Shown: one piece after another, positions 41,921 to 50,678 of the stretch
Numbering within the stretch: the stretch's first letter is position 1
How the letters are laid out: every line of letters starts with the position of its first letter
Assembly: GCA_031280615.1 (NCBI GenBank)
Contig: JAITGO010000022.1
Location: 62,001-126,000, forward strand
Length of the DNA stretch: 64,000 bases
Source: Desulfobulbus sp.
GTDB lineage: Bacteria; Desulfobacterota; Desulfobulbia; Desulfobulbales; Desulfobulbaceae
Direction: 5' to 3'
Notes under the pieces: model-generated
Databases searched by the model: none
The model's input: the letters and a program-made list of their open reading frames with translations, nothing else
What the model was told of the DNA's origin: nothing
Made by a program: the position numbers and the translations under genes

Positions 41921-44900
41921 AAATCCTGGCCGTCCGCCTGCGTAACCTCAATTCCCTGGCCGGCTCCTGGGCCATCGACTTCACCGCGCCCGAGTTGGCC
42001 GCCGCCGGCATCTTCGCCATCACCGGCCCCACCGGCGCGGGCAAATCGACCATCCTGGATGCGCTTTGCCTGGCCCTGTTCGCCCGCACCCCGCGCCTGG
42101 GCCATATCAGCAAGGGCAGCAACGAAATCATGGCCCGGCGGACCGGCGACTGCTTTGCCGAGGTCGATTTCGAAACCGGCCAGGGCTGCTTCCGTTGCCA
42201 TTGGGCCCAACATCGGGCCCGGCGCAGTCCGGGCGGCGAACTGCAACCGCCCAGGCACGAGCTGGTCGACATCCGTACCGGCCGGGTGCTGGAGAGCCGC
42301 AGCAAGGAGGTCGGCCGACTGGTGGAGCAGGTGACCGGCATGGACTATGACCGGTTCACTCGCTCGATCCTGCTGGCTCAAGGCGATTTCGCCGCCTTTC
42401 TCGAAGCCGATGCCGACCAGCGGGCGCCGCTGCTTGAGCAGATCACCGGCACCGGCATTTATTCCCGCATTTCCGTGGCCGTGCACGAACGGACCAGCGA
42501 AGAACGGCAGAAAACCGCCGCGCTGCGGGAGACCATGGGCAGGGTGGTGTTGCTCGATGAGGCCGAAGAGCAGGAACTGGCCGCCGGCATCCGCGAACAC
42601 CAGGCCGTCACCACGGTGCTCGGAGAACGATTGGCGCGTCTGGGCCAGGCCCTGCATCGGCTTGAGGCCATCGCCAGGCTGCGCACCCAGATTGCCGAAA
42701 CCGACCGGCTGTTGGAACATCTTGCCCACCGCCGGCAAGCGGCCCAAAACGACCTGGTCCGGCTCGACCGGGGCCGGCGCGCCCAAACCTTGTTGGCCGA
42801 GTACACCCAGTGGTGCCAGACCGAGGAACGGCTCGGCGCACTGCGCGGCAAAGAGAGCGCACTGGCCGCCGAACTGGAGCGCCAGCGCCGAGAGCGGCAA
42901 CGGGCCGCCATCGACCACGACCTGGCGGTCCGGACGCTGGCGGAGACCAGAGCGCTGAGGCAGCGCGAGGACGAAACCATCGCCATAGTCCGGGCCCTGG
43001 ATCTCCGGCTCCACGAAAAACGGCAGGTCATGGTGCAAAGCCGGGCCCTTTGGCAGCAAAGCGAGCAAGAGCGCAACCAATCCCTGCAGCAACGGCACGA
43101 ACTGGAGCGACGGCTGGATGAGATTGCGGATCAACAGGAGCAGTTCGCCGCTTTCTTCCGCGATCGTGCCGGCGATGGCCTGCTGGTGGAGCAGTTGGCC
43201 GGGTTCCGCCAACAGCTGCACCAAGTAAGTGCCCGGGAACAGGCGCTGCCGACTGTGCAGCGGGAACTCGCAACCTGCTCCGCTACCCACGGCGCGGCCC
43301 AGCAACAGGTGATCATCCTGGAGCGGGAGCGGGAGCAGGCGAACAAGGAACTGGCTCTGGAGCAGCAGCGGCAACAGGCATTGCGGGCACAACGCGACAC
43401 GCTCCTGGCCGGGCAGGAACTGCCGGCCTGGCGGCACCGGATGGAAGCGGAAACCGAACGATGGCACCGGTTGGAACAGGCCGCCGAACTCCTGGCCGGC
43501 CTGCGCGCCACCGAAACGGAGCTGGTGACGCTTGAACGCTCACGCCTGGAACTGTTGACCCGCCAACAACAGGACACGGACCGGCTCGGGACGTTCGAGG
43601 AACAGCGCCGGCTGCGGGAGCAGTTGCTGCGGCAGTGCGAGCTGAATCAGCAGTTGAGCGTGCGGATCAGAAGCTTTGAGGAGGAACGCGAGCGGCTGCG
43701 CGCCGGCGCACCCTGTCCGCTGTGCGGTGCCACCAGCCATCCTTGGGCCGAGCAACGGCCCGAGTCGGAGAAAGCCGACAAGACAAATGAGGCGCTGCTC
43801 CAGGCGCGGGCCGAGCTGGAGGCGGCCGGCACGGCTGTGGCCGGAGTTCGGGAAACACTGGCGGGACTGGCCAGAGACATCGACCATAACGAACTCGCCG
43901 GGGCCAGGGGACAGCAACAGCGAGAGGAGTGGAAAGCGCGGCTGTCCCCGTTGCTGGCCCTGTTCGGCGATACCGCCGAGGTGGACCGGCTCCGAGCCCA
44001 GGGCAGTGGCCAGCTGGAGGAGCTACGCCGTCGCGTCCAGGAGGTCGACCGCCTGGAGGATGCATTGCACGCCGCGCATTCACGGGGCGAACAGGCCACG
44101 GCCCGCCACCACGAACTGCTGCAACGGGCGCAGGGAGCTCGGCATGAAGTCGATGCCCTCGATGCCGACCTGAGACGGCTTGGACTGCAGCTCGAAGACG
44201 AGCAATCCCGGCTCGCGACCTGCCGCGCCGATCTTGTCCGCCAATTGCAGCCCCTGGGGATCGACGCCTGTCTTCCGGGACAGGCCGACACGCTTGCGCG
44301 CCACCTGGAGCACCGCCTGCGGACCTGGAAGGAGCGACAGGGGCAGGATGCGGCGCTCACCGAGCAGCGCAACCGGCTGCGGGCCGAATGCGCCACGCTC
44401 GACCTGCTGCTGGCAACCGTCGACAAGTCCCTGGCCCAGCAGACAGCCCGGCTGGCCGAGCTGGAGACTGAGACTGGCGGCTTGCAGGCCGAGCGTCGGG
44501 AACGGTATGGCGACCGCGATCCGGATGTCGAGGAACAGCGCCTCCGCGCCGAAGGTGAACAAGCCGAAGCGCGGGAGCAGACCAGCCGCGCCCGCTTGAT
44601 CGAGGCCGACCGGCAGCAGCACGGCCTTGAGGAACAGGCCCGGCTCAATGCCGAAGAGTCGGCAACGCTGGTACCTGTAGGCCGAGCGCAGGCAGCCCGG
44701 TTGCTCGACCTCCTGCCGAGTGCCGGTTTTACCGGCCTTTCGGAGTACCGGGCCGCCCTGCTGCCGCCGGCGACCTTGGCCGCCCTGGATACGCTTAACC
44801 AGGAATTGGACCGGGAGCAGGCAACGCTTGCGGCCCGGCGAGCCGAACAGGCGGCGGCTCTGCTCCGGGAAGAACAGCAGCGCCAGGATGAACGCGGCCA

Positions 44901-45576
44901 GGAAGACCTATCGGCCGAACAGGCGGAAGTCAACCAGGAGCTGGCAGCCGTGCAGCAGCGGATCGGCTCCAGCCGGGAACGGCTGCAGGCCAATGACCGC
45001 AATCGGTGCGAATTCGCCGCCCGCCAGCGGGACTTGGCGGCGCAGCAGCGGGAGCTGGAACGCTGGGAGTTGCTGCACCTGTTGATCGGCTCGGCCGACG
45101 GCAAAAAATTCCGAATCTTTGCCCAGGGCCTGACCTTCGAAGTGGTGATCAGCCATGCCAACCACCAGCTGCGCCGAATGAGCGACCGCTACCTGCTCCT
45201 CCGCGACCCCAGGGAACCGCTGGCCCTACAGGTGATCGACAACTACCAGGCCGGCGAAATCCGCTCGACCCGCAACCTTTCCGGCGGCGAAAGTTTCCTG
45301 GTCAGCCTGGCCCTGGCCCTGGGGCTGTCCGCCATGGCCAGCCACCATGTCCGGGTCGATTCGCTGTTCCTCGACGAAGGCTTCGGCACGCTCGACGAGG
45401 AAAGCCTGGATACCGCCCTCCAGACCCTGGCCGAACTGCGCCAGGACGGCAAGCTGATCGGCATCATCTCCCATGTGCCGCTGCTACGCGAACGCATCGA
45501 TCTCCGCATCCGGGTACAGCCGGGACCGGGCGGCACCAGTTGCCTGCTCGGCCCGGGATGCGCCCGGTTGGCCTGA
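41917..45576 (+). CDS. sbcC: Exonuclease SbcC (Rad50-type ATPase subunit)
   Basis: This 1219-residue SMC-like ATPase has Walker A GPTGAGKSTILD near residue 38, two very long coiled-coil arms rich in Glu, Arg and Gln, a zinc hook CPLC at 600-603, then the signature RNLSGGESFLVSLALAL and Walker B FLDEGFGTLD near the C-terminus. The start is GTG, overlapping sbcD. Length is a little above the usual 1050 residues because the coiled coil is long. ATP binding drives DNA tethering and regulates the SbcD nuclease. Confidence 0.96.
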   Translation: MKILAVRLRNLNSLAGSWAIDFTAPELAAAGIFAITGPTGAGKSTILDALCLALFARTPRLGHISKGSNEIMARRTGDCFAEVDFETGQGCFRCHWAQHRARRSPGGELQPPRHELVDIRTGRVLESRSKEVGRLVEQVTGMDYDRFTRSILLAQGDFAAFLEADADQRAPLLEQITGTGIYSRISVAVHERTSEERQKTAALRETMGRVVLLDEAEEQELAAGIREHQAVTTVLGERLARLGQALHRLEAIARLRTQIAETDRLLEHLAHRRQAAQNDLVRLDRGRRAQTLLAEYTQWCQTEERLGALRGKESALAAELERQRRERQRAAIDHDLAVRTLAETRALRQREDETIAIVRALDLRLHEKRQVMVQSRALWQQSEQERNQSLQQRHELERRLDEIADQQEQFAAFFRDRAGDGLLVEQLAGFRQQLHQVSAREQALPTVQRELATCSATHGAAQQQVIILEREREQANKELALEQQRQQALRAQRDTLLAGQELPAWRHRMEAETERWHRLEQAAELLAGLRATETELVTLERSRLELLTRQQQDTDRLGTFEEQRRLREQLLRQCELNQQLSVRIRSFEEERERLRAGAPCPLCGATSHPWAEQRPESEKADKTNEALLQARAELEAAGTAVAGVRETLAGLARDIDHNELAGARGQQQREEWKARLSPLLALFGDTAEVDRLRAQGSGQLEELRRRVQEVDRLEDALHAAHSRGEQATARHHELLQRAQGARHEVDALDADLRRLGLQLEDEQSRLATCRADLVRQLQPLGIDACLPGQADTLARHLEHRLRTWKERQGQDAALTEQRNRLRAECATLDLLLATVDKSLAQQTARLAELETETGGLQAERRERYGDRDPDVEEQRLRAEGEQAEAREQTSRARLIEADRQQHGLEEQARLNAEESATLVPVGRAQAARLLDLLPSAGFTGLSEYRAALLPPATLAALDTLNQELDREQATLAARRAEQAAALLREEQQRQDERGQEDLSAEQAEVNQELAAVQQRIGSSRERLQANDRNRCEFAARQRDLAAQQRELERWELLHLLIGSADGKKFRIFAQGLTFEVVISHANHQLRRMSDRYLLLRDPREPLALQVIDNYQAGEIRSTRNLSGGESFLVSLALALGLSAMASHHVRVDSLFLDEGFGTLDEESLDTALQTLAELRQDGKLIGIISHVPLLRERIDLRIRVQPGPGGTSCLLGPGCARLA

Positions 45577-45590
45577 GGCGGCAAATCCGC

Positions 45591-46379
45591 TCAGAGCCGC
45601 TCTCCCTTCTGCGGCAGCCGCCCGCTTTTTTCACCGCACACCGGACAAGCCTGCAGGCGCAGCGGCTGTTCCAGATGGCATGCCGCCAGCAGGCGGCCGT
45701 CGGCAAAGATCTCGTCGGTGGGGCCGTCGGCCGCAACCTGGCCCTGCCGCAGGACAATGGTCCGAGGGCAGAGATCGAGCACCAGATCGAGATCGTGGGT
45801 GGCGATGATTTTGGTGTGGCCGAATCCGGCCAGCAGTTCGATCAAGGTCCTGCGGGCACGGGGATCGAGGCTCGACGACGGCTCGTCCATGACCAGGATG
45901 GCAGGCTCCATGGCCAGCACCGTGGCAATGGCGGCCAGGCGCTTTTCGCCGCCGGACAGCTTGTAGGGCGGCCGGTCCCGGAGATGGGCCGCGCCGACCC
46001 GCTCCAGGGCCGAGGCCACCCGTCGCTCCACTTCTGCAAGCGGCAGTTTGAGATTGAGCGGCCCGAAGGCGACATCCTCGGCCACGGTCGGCATGAACAG
46101 CTGGTCGTCCGGGTCCTGAAACACCATGCCCACGGTCCGGCGGATATCGGGCAAGGCAGCCTTGGCCACCTGGAAATCGCCAATCCGCACCGTGCCGTGC
46201 CGCGAGATGAGAGAGCCGTTGAGGTGCAGCAGCAAGGTCGATTTGCCGGCCCCGTTGGCCCCGACCACCGCTACCGATTCCTCGGCGCGGATATGCAGGG
46301 AGATCCCGCGCAGCGCCTCCGTGCCGTCCGGGTAGGCGTGGGCCAGATCCCGGATCTCGATCAGAAGCGAGCTCCTCAT
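45591..46379 (-). CDS. cbiO: Cobalt/nickel ECF transporter ATPase CbiO
   Basis: This 262-residue ABC ATPase has Walker A VVGANGAGKSTLL, Q loop VFQDPDDQLF, signature LSGGEKRLAAIA, Walker B AILVMDEPSSSLDP and H loop IATHDLDL. The start at 46379 (MRSSLLIEI) overlaps the cbiQ stop by 4 nt. The upstream in-frame extension lacks homology and was not used. It energises uptake with CbiM and CbiQ. The C-terminal CPVCGEKSG stretch adds two cysteines that could bind metal. Confidence 0.94.
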   Translation of the reverse strand: MRSSLLIEIRDLAHAYPDGTEALRGISLHIRAEESVAVVGANGAGKSTLLLHLNGSLISRHGTVRIGDFQVAKAALPDIRRTVGMVFQDPDDQLFMPTVAEDVAFGPLNLKLPLAEVERRVASALERVGAAHLRDRPPYKLSGGEKRLAAIATVLAMEPAILVMDEPSSSLDPRARRTLIELLAGFGHTKIIATHDLDLVLDLCPRTIVLRQGQVAADGPTDEIFADGRLLAACHLEQPLRLQACPVCGEKSGRLPQKGERL

Positions 46380-47188
46380 GCCATCAAACCGGTGACGAAC
46401 CGGCCCAGAAGCATGGGACCGTCGAAGACCCGCATGGCGAGCAAGGCCGCCAGGACGATCGTCAGGGTCAGAACATCGCGGCCGTTCAGGCGCAGGGGGT
46501 TGCGGGTGTGGATGGTGCCGTCGAATCCCCGGCAACGCATGGCCAGGTGGATACGCTGGGAGCGGTCCAAGGTGCGGAGCAGCAGGCTGCCGAGCAGAAA
46601 ACTGCAGGCACGGATTCCCAGGCCCCGACCCTGAAAGGAGCGGAGCACCCTGGCCCGGTTTAATCGCAGCCCTTCCTCGACCAGGACAAACAGGTAGCGA
46701 TACAGCAGCAGGAGTTGCACCGCCAGTACGGTGGGCATGCCCAGCTGTTCCAGGGCCCTGCAGACCGCGTTGAAGCCGGTGGTGGCGATCAGCGCCAGCA
46801 CGGCGCCGACAGTCAGGCAGAAGCGGAGCACCAGGGAGAGCAGCGAGAGCCAGCCGCCGGCAATGACCAGGGTGCCGAATCGCATCAGGGGCTGGTGGTC
46901 GTAAACGGGATTGAAGAGCCCGATCAACAGGGCCAGGGGCGCCGCCAGGAGCACTCTGTTGAGGACAAAACCCGACGGGATGCCGGACAAGCCGATGACC
47001 AGGGTCAGGAAGAGGGCAAAGGGCAACAGGCCGGCAATCGCATACTTGTCAAAGGAAACGACACAGACGAGAAAGGCCAGGGTAATCAGCACCTTCACCC
47101 GGGGATCGAGCCGGTGCACCGCCGAATCGCAGGCCGCGAGGCGATCGAGGCGCTGCAGATCAATAAATGCGGATTCGATGGTACTCAC
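46376..47188 (-). CDS. cbiQ: Cobalt/nickel ECF transporter membrane subunit CbiQ
   Basis: This 270-residue T-component has five or six membrane segments and the CbiQ coupling motifs (NRARVLRSFQGRG near 190 and LAMRCRGFDG near 230), which contact the ATPase. The GTG at 47188 has AGGGCGG about 9 nt upstream; the longer frame is unlikely. It is translated between cbiM and cbiO in one operon. Confidence 0.9.
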   Translation of the reverse strand: MSTIESAFIDLQRLDRLAACDSAVHRLDPRVKVLITLAFLVCVVSFDKYAIAGLLPFALFLTLVIGLSGIPSGFVLNRVLLAAPLALLIGLFNPVYDHQPLMRFGTLVIAGGWLSLLSLVLRFCLTVGAVLALIATTGFNAVCRALEQLGMPTVLAVQLLLLYRYLFVLVEEGLRLNRARVLRSFQGRGLGIRACSFLLGSLLLRTLDRSQRIHLAMRCRGFDGTIHTRNPLRLNGRDVLTLTIVLAALLAMRVFDGPMLLGRFVTGLMA

Positions 47189-47279
47189 GGAGACACCGCC
47201 CTGGAAATCGTTGCGGTCCGGACACCGAACGCAAGATGTCGCCCTGGCTGCCGGATGCCCGGATCGGTGGGGCCATCGG

Positions 47280-48329
47280 CTAGGCAATCGCCCGGCGTTT
47301 GCGAAAAAGCAGGGCCAGCCCGAGGGTCAACAGGAGGGTGAGGCTGCCACCGACCAAGCCCGCAACCGAGGTGCCGGCATCGACGGCCGGCCAGGCAGGC
47401 GGACCCGCCCGATGGGCAACGGTTTCCCCAATGGCTTTTTGCTCGCCGATCGTGAAGGCGTAATCGGGCAGCAAGGCGATTTTTTCCTGAAAACCGGCGA
47501 GCATCCCATGGATGCCCTCCGCCGGCGCGGCAAGCTCTTTCTTGCCGCGTACCTGCTCGATCGACCATTCCAGGCCGTCGGGAAAGGTCGAAGCGAACCA
47601 GGACAATACCCCGCCGGTGAACACCGCTGCAGCAGCCAGACCGGCCAGGAGCTTGGCGATGGGCCGCGCCGTCGGCGGCTGGCCCCCGATGGCGCAGTCG
47701 AGAATCTCCGGCCGGGCCTGGCGGACAAAGAGTACCACGGTGGCGGTGACCGCGCCTTCCACCAGGCCGATGGCCAGGTGGATCGGCAGCATAGCCCAGA
47801 GAAAGGTCTGCAGCGGCAATGCGGAGATACCGGAAAGTACGGTCTCAGCCACCACCGCCACGGCCCCGAGCTGCAGGCCAACGACGGCCGCGAGGATGGC
47901 GCCGGCGGCGATCCGCCTGTGGTTTTGGCCGTTGCCGGCAAGAGGTTTGTACAGCAGGGGATAGGCGAGGAAGCAGGGAAAGAATCCCAGGTTGAAGATG
48001 TTGCAGCCCAGGGCGAGCAGGCCGCCGTCGGCAAAAAAAAGCGCCTGCACCACCAGGACCGAGGCGATGGTCAAGAACGCCGCCTGGGGGCCTAGGAGGA
48101 TGGCCAGCAGCATGCCGCCGCCGATATGGCCGGAAGAGCCGGTGCCCGGAATGGTGAAATTGATCATTTGGGCGGCAAAGACGAAGGCGCCGAGCACCCC
48201 CATCAGCGGCACTTTCCGGTCATTGAGCTCCTGCTGTACTTTTTTGGCGCACCAGGCGATGGCGCCGACGGTGGCGGCCCAGAAAGTGCCGCCGACAGCG
48301 GGTGAAAGGAGCGCGTCGGCCATATGCAT
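47280..48329 (-). CDS. cbiM: Cobalt/nickel ECF transporter substrate subunit CbiM with PDGLE C-terminal domain
   Basis: The 349-residue protein starts MHMADALLSP, so His 2 can bind Co2+ or Ni2+ as in CbiM/NikM; AGGAGG lies 8 nt before this ATG. The CbiM membrane core continues with FAAQMINFTIPGTGSSGHIGG (split: AQMINFTIPG, then SGHIGGGMLL). After about residue 215 a CbiN-like PDGLE region follows (STFPDGLEWS) and a final helix, so CbiM and a CbiN-type function are fused. Whether the metal is Co or Ni cannot be told. Three GTGTTAC-type heptamers lie upstream. Confidence 0.93.
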   Translation of the reverse strand: MHMADALLSPAVGGTFWAATVGAIAWCAKKVQQELNDRKVPLMGVLGAFVFAAQMINFTIPGTGSSGHIGGGMLLAILLGPQAAFLTIASVLVVQALFFADGGLLALGCNIFNLGFFPCFLAYPLLYKPLAGNGQNHRRIAAGAILAAVVGLQLGAVAVVAETVLSGISALPLQTFLWAMLPIHLAIGLVEGAVTATVVLFVRQARPEILDCAIGGQPPTARPIAKLLAGLAAAAVFTGGVLSWFASTFPDGLEWSIEQVRGKKELAAPAEGIHGMLAGFQEKIALLPDYAFTIGEQKAIGETVAHRAGPPAWPAVDAGTSVAGLVGGSLTLLLTLGLALLFRKRRAIA

Positions 48330-48397
48330 ATGCGTATCCTCCTGATGTGGCTGCCGGAAGAGGTCTATCGCCACCGTGGCCGTCTCGACGGCAGTCG

Positions 48398-48438
48398 ATA
48401 ACACAAACCACGGCGCGGTGTTACGTTTCGTGTGTTAC
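48398..48438. promoter_or_regulatory. Three GTGTTAC-type heptamers, candidate metal-regulator operator
   Basis: On the plus strand ATAACAC (48398-48404), GTGTTAC (48418-48424) and GTGTTAC (48432-48438) occur within 41 bp. The first two form a dyad with a 13-nt spacer; the last two repeat with a 14-nt period. They are 70-110 bp upstream of cbiM. NikR-type operators in other bacteria have dyads of similar length, but the orientation seen here is not clearly the published one. Confidence 0.45.
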
Positions 48439-48570
48439 AGAATTGGCGTCCGTGTGTCAAACGAAAAAACGGTTGCCCGGGGAGGAACACAGAGGGAAGG
48501 ATGGCGAGATGGGCTGGTGGTGCGACGATAGCGCGCTCAAAGAAGCGACCGGGAGCGGAGGCGCGGTCGG

Positions 48571-49488
48571 TCAGGGCGAAATGGCCACCTCGGGGTGGAG
48601 CAAGCGGGCGATATTGACCAGGGTATCGGCAAAGGTGAGCGGCGAGGGACTGCAGACCAGATCCGGATCCAGGACGTGCACCCGTCCGGTACGAACCGCC
48701 TCGATGGCGGGATATTCGTGCCAGCGCCGCTTTTCCTCGGCACCGACCCCGTGTTCGGTTCCCATGACCGCGATGATGATCAAATCCGGATTAAGCGCCA
48801 AGATCTGCTCCATCTTTACCGCCCCGGAACGCAGATCGCCGGCGACATTGATCCCGCCGGCCAGCTCGATATAGTCATTGGTAAACGAGCTCTTGACCGA
48901 GGAAAACAGGGGATGGGCCCCGACCTGGAGGAAGACCTTGGGCCTGGGTTGGCCGACAACCGCCTGGCGTACTGCCTCCACCTTATGGCGGGCTTGGGCC
49001 ACGATCGCTTCGGCCTGCGTTTTTTTTTCCAGCACCTGTCCGAGCCGCAGAAAATGCACGCAAATATCGGCAAAGGTGGCGGGCTGGCGGAAAATTTCCA
49101 CCTGGTAACCCAAGCGCTGCAATTTCTCGACCTGCGGCGGCGGGGTCAGGTTGCTGGCCAGGATCAGCTGGGGCCGCAGGGCAACGATTTTCTCAATGCT
49201 CAGCTCCTGCACCGAGCCGACCTTGACCTTGTCGCGGGCCGCAGCCGGCCGCTTGCAGTAGATGGTATTGCCGACCAGGCTGCCGCCCGCTCCGAGCAGA
49301 TAAATATTTTCGGTAAGTAGGGGGCTTAAGGAAACGATGCGTTCATATGGCTGCCCCGGCCGCGGGGCGGCTCGCGCTGTTTGGCCGGCGACCGCGGCAA
49401 ACAGGAGCGCCAGCAGCAGCCAACCGGCAACGGTCCGGATTCGCCTTGCAACAAGGCTGCCGGCCTCTTGCGGACAATGCTGCTTCAT
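48571..49488 (-). CDS. Periplasmic substrate-binding protein, BtuF/metal-chelate type
   Basis: This 305-residue protein has a signal peptide (RTVAGWLLLALLFAAVAG, cleavage near 40) and the helical-backbone binding fold of BtuF-type proteins: ERIVSLSPLLTENIYLLG, LIL-SNLTPPP, and DLIIIAVMGTEHG. Such proteins bind cobalamin, siderophores or other metal chelates for ABC importers. No partner permease is adjacent. Its position 242 bp upstream of cbiMQO on the same strand suggests a role in cobalt or cobinamide uptake. Confidence 0.82.
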   Translation of the reverse strand: MKQHCPQEAGSLVARRIRTVAGWLLLALLFAAVAGQTARAAPRPGQPYERIVSLSPLLTENIYLLGAGGSLVGNTIYCKRPAAARDKVKVGSVQELSIEKIVALRPQLILASNLTPPPQVEKLQRLGYQVEIFRQPATFADICVHFLRLGQVLEKKTQAEAIVAQARHKVEAVRQAVVGQPRPKVFLQVGAHPLFSSVKSSFTNDYIELAGGINVAGDLRSGAVKMEQILALNPDLIIIAVMGTEHGVGAEEKRRWHEYPAIEAVRTGRVHVLDPDLVCSPSPLTFADTLVNIARLLHPEVAISP

Positions 49489-49541
49489 GGAGGGGCAAAC
49501 AAGGGAAAGGAAGGCGGAAAAAACGAAAGAAACATCCGCAA

Positions 49542-49895
49542 TCAGATGATATCGTCGTCGCTCAGCTCATCGTCCTCGTCGATTTCACCGTCGAGTTCAT
49601 CCTCGCTGTCGTCGACATACTCGTCGCGTTCTTCGAATTCATCCTCATCCTCCGGAGAAATTTCCGGAGTCGAACTGTCGTCCAGAGCCCGGGCGGCCTT
49701 TGGGATCTTCGATTCCGGCAGGACGAATTCCCGAATTTTTTCCACCTCGTCGGACAGGAGGAGATCGTTTTTGCAGATCGGGCATCCTTTGATGTGGTGA
49801 TCCACAAACTGCATCATCCGGGCCGGCGCCATGGTTTCCTGCTTGACGCGGAGATACCAGTCCTTGATCAGGCGTATCAGTTGTTCACATTCCAT
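49542..49895 (-). CDS. Small acidic protein with HCxxC motif
   Basis: The 117-residue product has an N-terminal helical part with HHIKGCPICK (about 32-41), a possible zinc site resembling anti-sigma-factor zinc fingers (zf-HC2), then a strongly acidic tail (runs of Asp and Glu over the last 45 residues). It has no membrane segment. I do not recognise a family. The start has no obvious ribosome site. It is next to selC but on the other strand. Confidence 0.6.
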   Translation of the reverse strand: MECEQLIRLIKDWYLRVKQETMAPARMMQFVDHHIKGCPICKNDLLLSDEVEKIREFVLPESKIPKAARALDDSSTPEISPEDEDEFEERDEYVDDSEDELDGEIDEDDELSDDDII

Positions 49896-50015
49896 TGACT
49901 ATCGGGGCGTTGCTTTTTCGTCGTTTTTTTGGTTTTCCACCGTCACTCCCTCCGCTTACGCAGCAAGAAAGAGTTGTTTTTCCGGAGGACAACCGGTAAA
50001 TGTTTGCAGGTGCGA

Positions 50016-50113
50016 GGAAGTGGAAAGGGCACTGGTGGCTCTCCCGGACTTCAAATCCGGTGTGCCGGGTGAATAGCCCGGCAGGTGGGTTCGATTCCCA
50101 TGCACTTCCGCCA
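50016..50113 (+). tRNA. selC: Selenocysteine tRNA (selC, anticodon TCA)
   Basis: This 98-nt RNA has acceptor GGAAGTG pairing with CACTTCC, anticodon loop CTTCAAA with anticodon TCA in a CCGGA/TCCGG stem, a long variable arm (GTGCCGGGTGAATAGCCCGGCA, 50061-50083, described by position), T arm with GGTTCGATTCC, discriminator G and encoded CCA. Length, TCA anticodon and GGACTTCAAATCC core match bacterial selC. It implies that the organism makes selenoproteins, with SelA, SelB and SelD encoded elsewhere. Confidence 0.95.
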
Positions 50114-50678
50114 TTTCTACCTATTCCCGAAAAGTATCCGCAGAACCCTCCGGCATCTTTGCCCGTCAGTGCTGCGTCCGGCGGACGTTGTATTCTACTC
50201 TATCCCGGCCAACGAAAAAAGAGGGAAAGCGTGTTTACAAAGAAACGTTTTATATTTCATCTGGTTGCCGATACAACCTCAATGCGCGTCGGCATGCCGA
50301 TGGACGACGGATCCGATCGTTCGCCCCTCCGGCAGCGCCCCTGAGGGCAATGACGGCACCTGCAGGGCCGGTACGATTCGCTGCTTTTCGCTCATCCCGC
50401 CCCCCTGCCCTTGGGCACAAAAATCGTGCCGCGATGAGCCGCATACCAGCCCCGGACGGTCCCGAATCCGGCAAAAACAACAGATCCCCTTGATTTGTCC
50501 CTTAAAATTAAGGCACAATACAATTGGTATCACTTTCCTGCCCGTGTAAGACTGTCGCGTTGCCCCTGGATTCCCTTTCATAACGAACGGGATGATGTGT
50601 GGCGTTGTGACCTTGGCGCCGACGCCTACTTGCGCGTGGCGCTCGCCGTCATCGATCCCCAACACCGAAGGAGCTACT
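50114..50678. other. Non-coding region after selC
   Basis: About 565 bp with no supported gene. It contains a short inverted repeat CCTTAA-AA-TTAAGG at 50500-50513, which may be part of the promoter region of the gene at 50679, and a clear ribosome site (AAGGAG) at its end. Confidence 0.5.

Noticed and set aside
48330-48570. Cobalamin riboswitch upstream of cbiM
   Set aside because: The conserved cobalamin-riboswitch core was not found on either strand; only the GTGTTAC repeats stand out.
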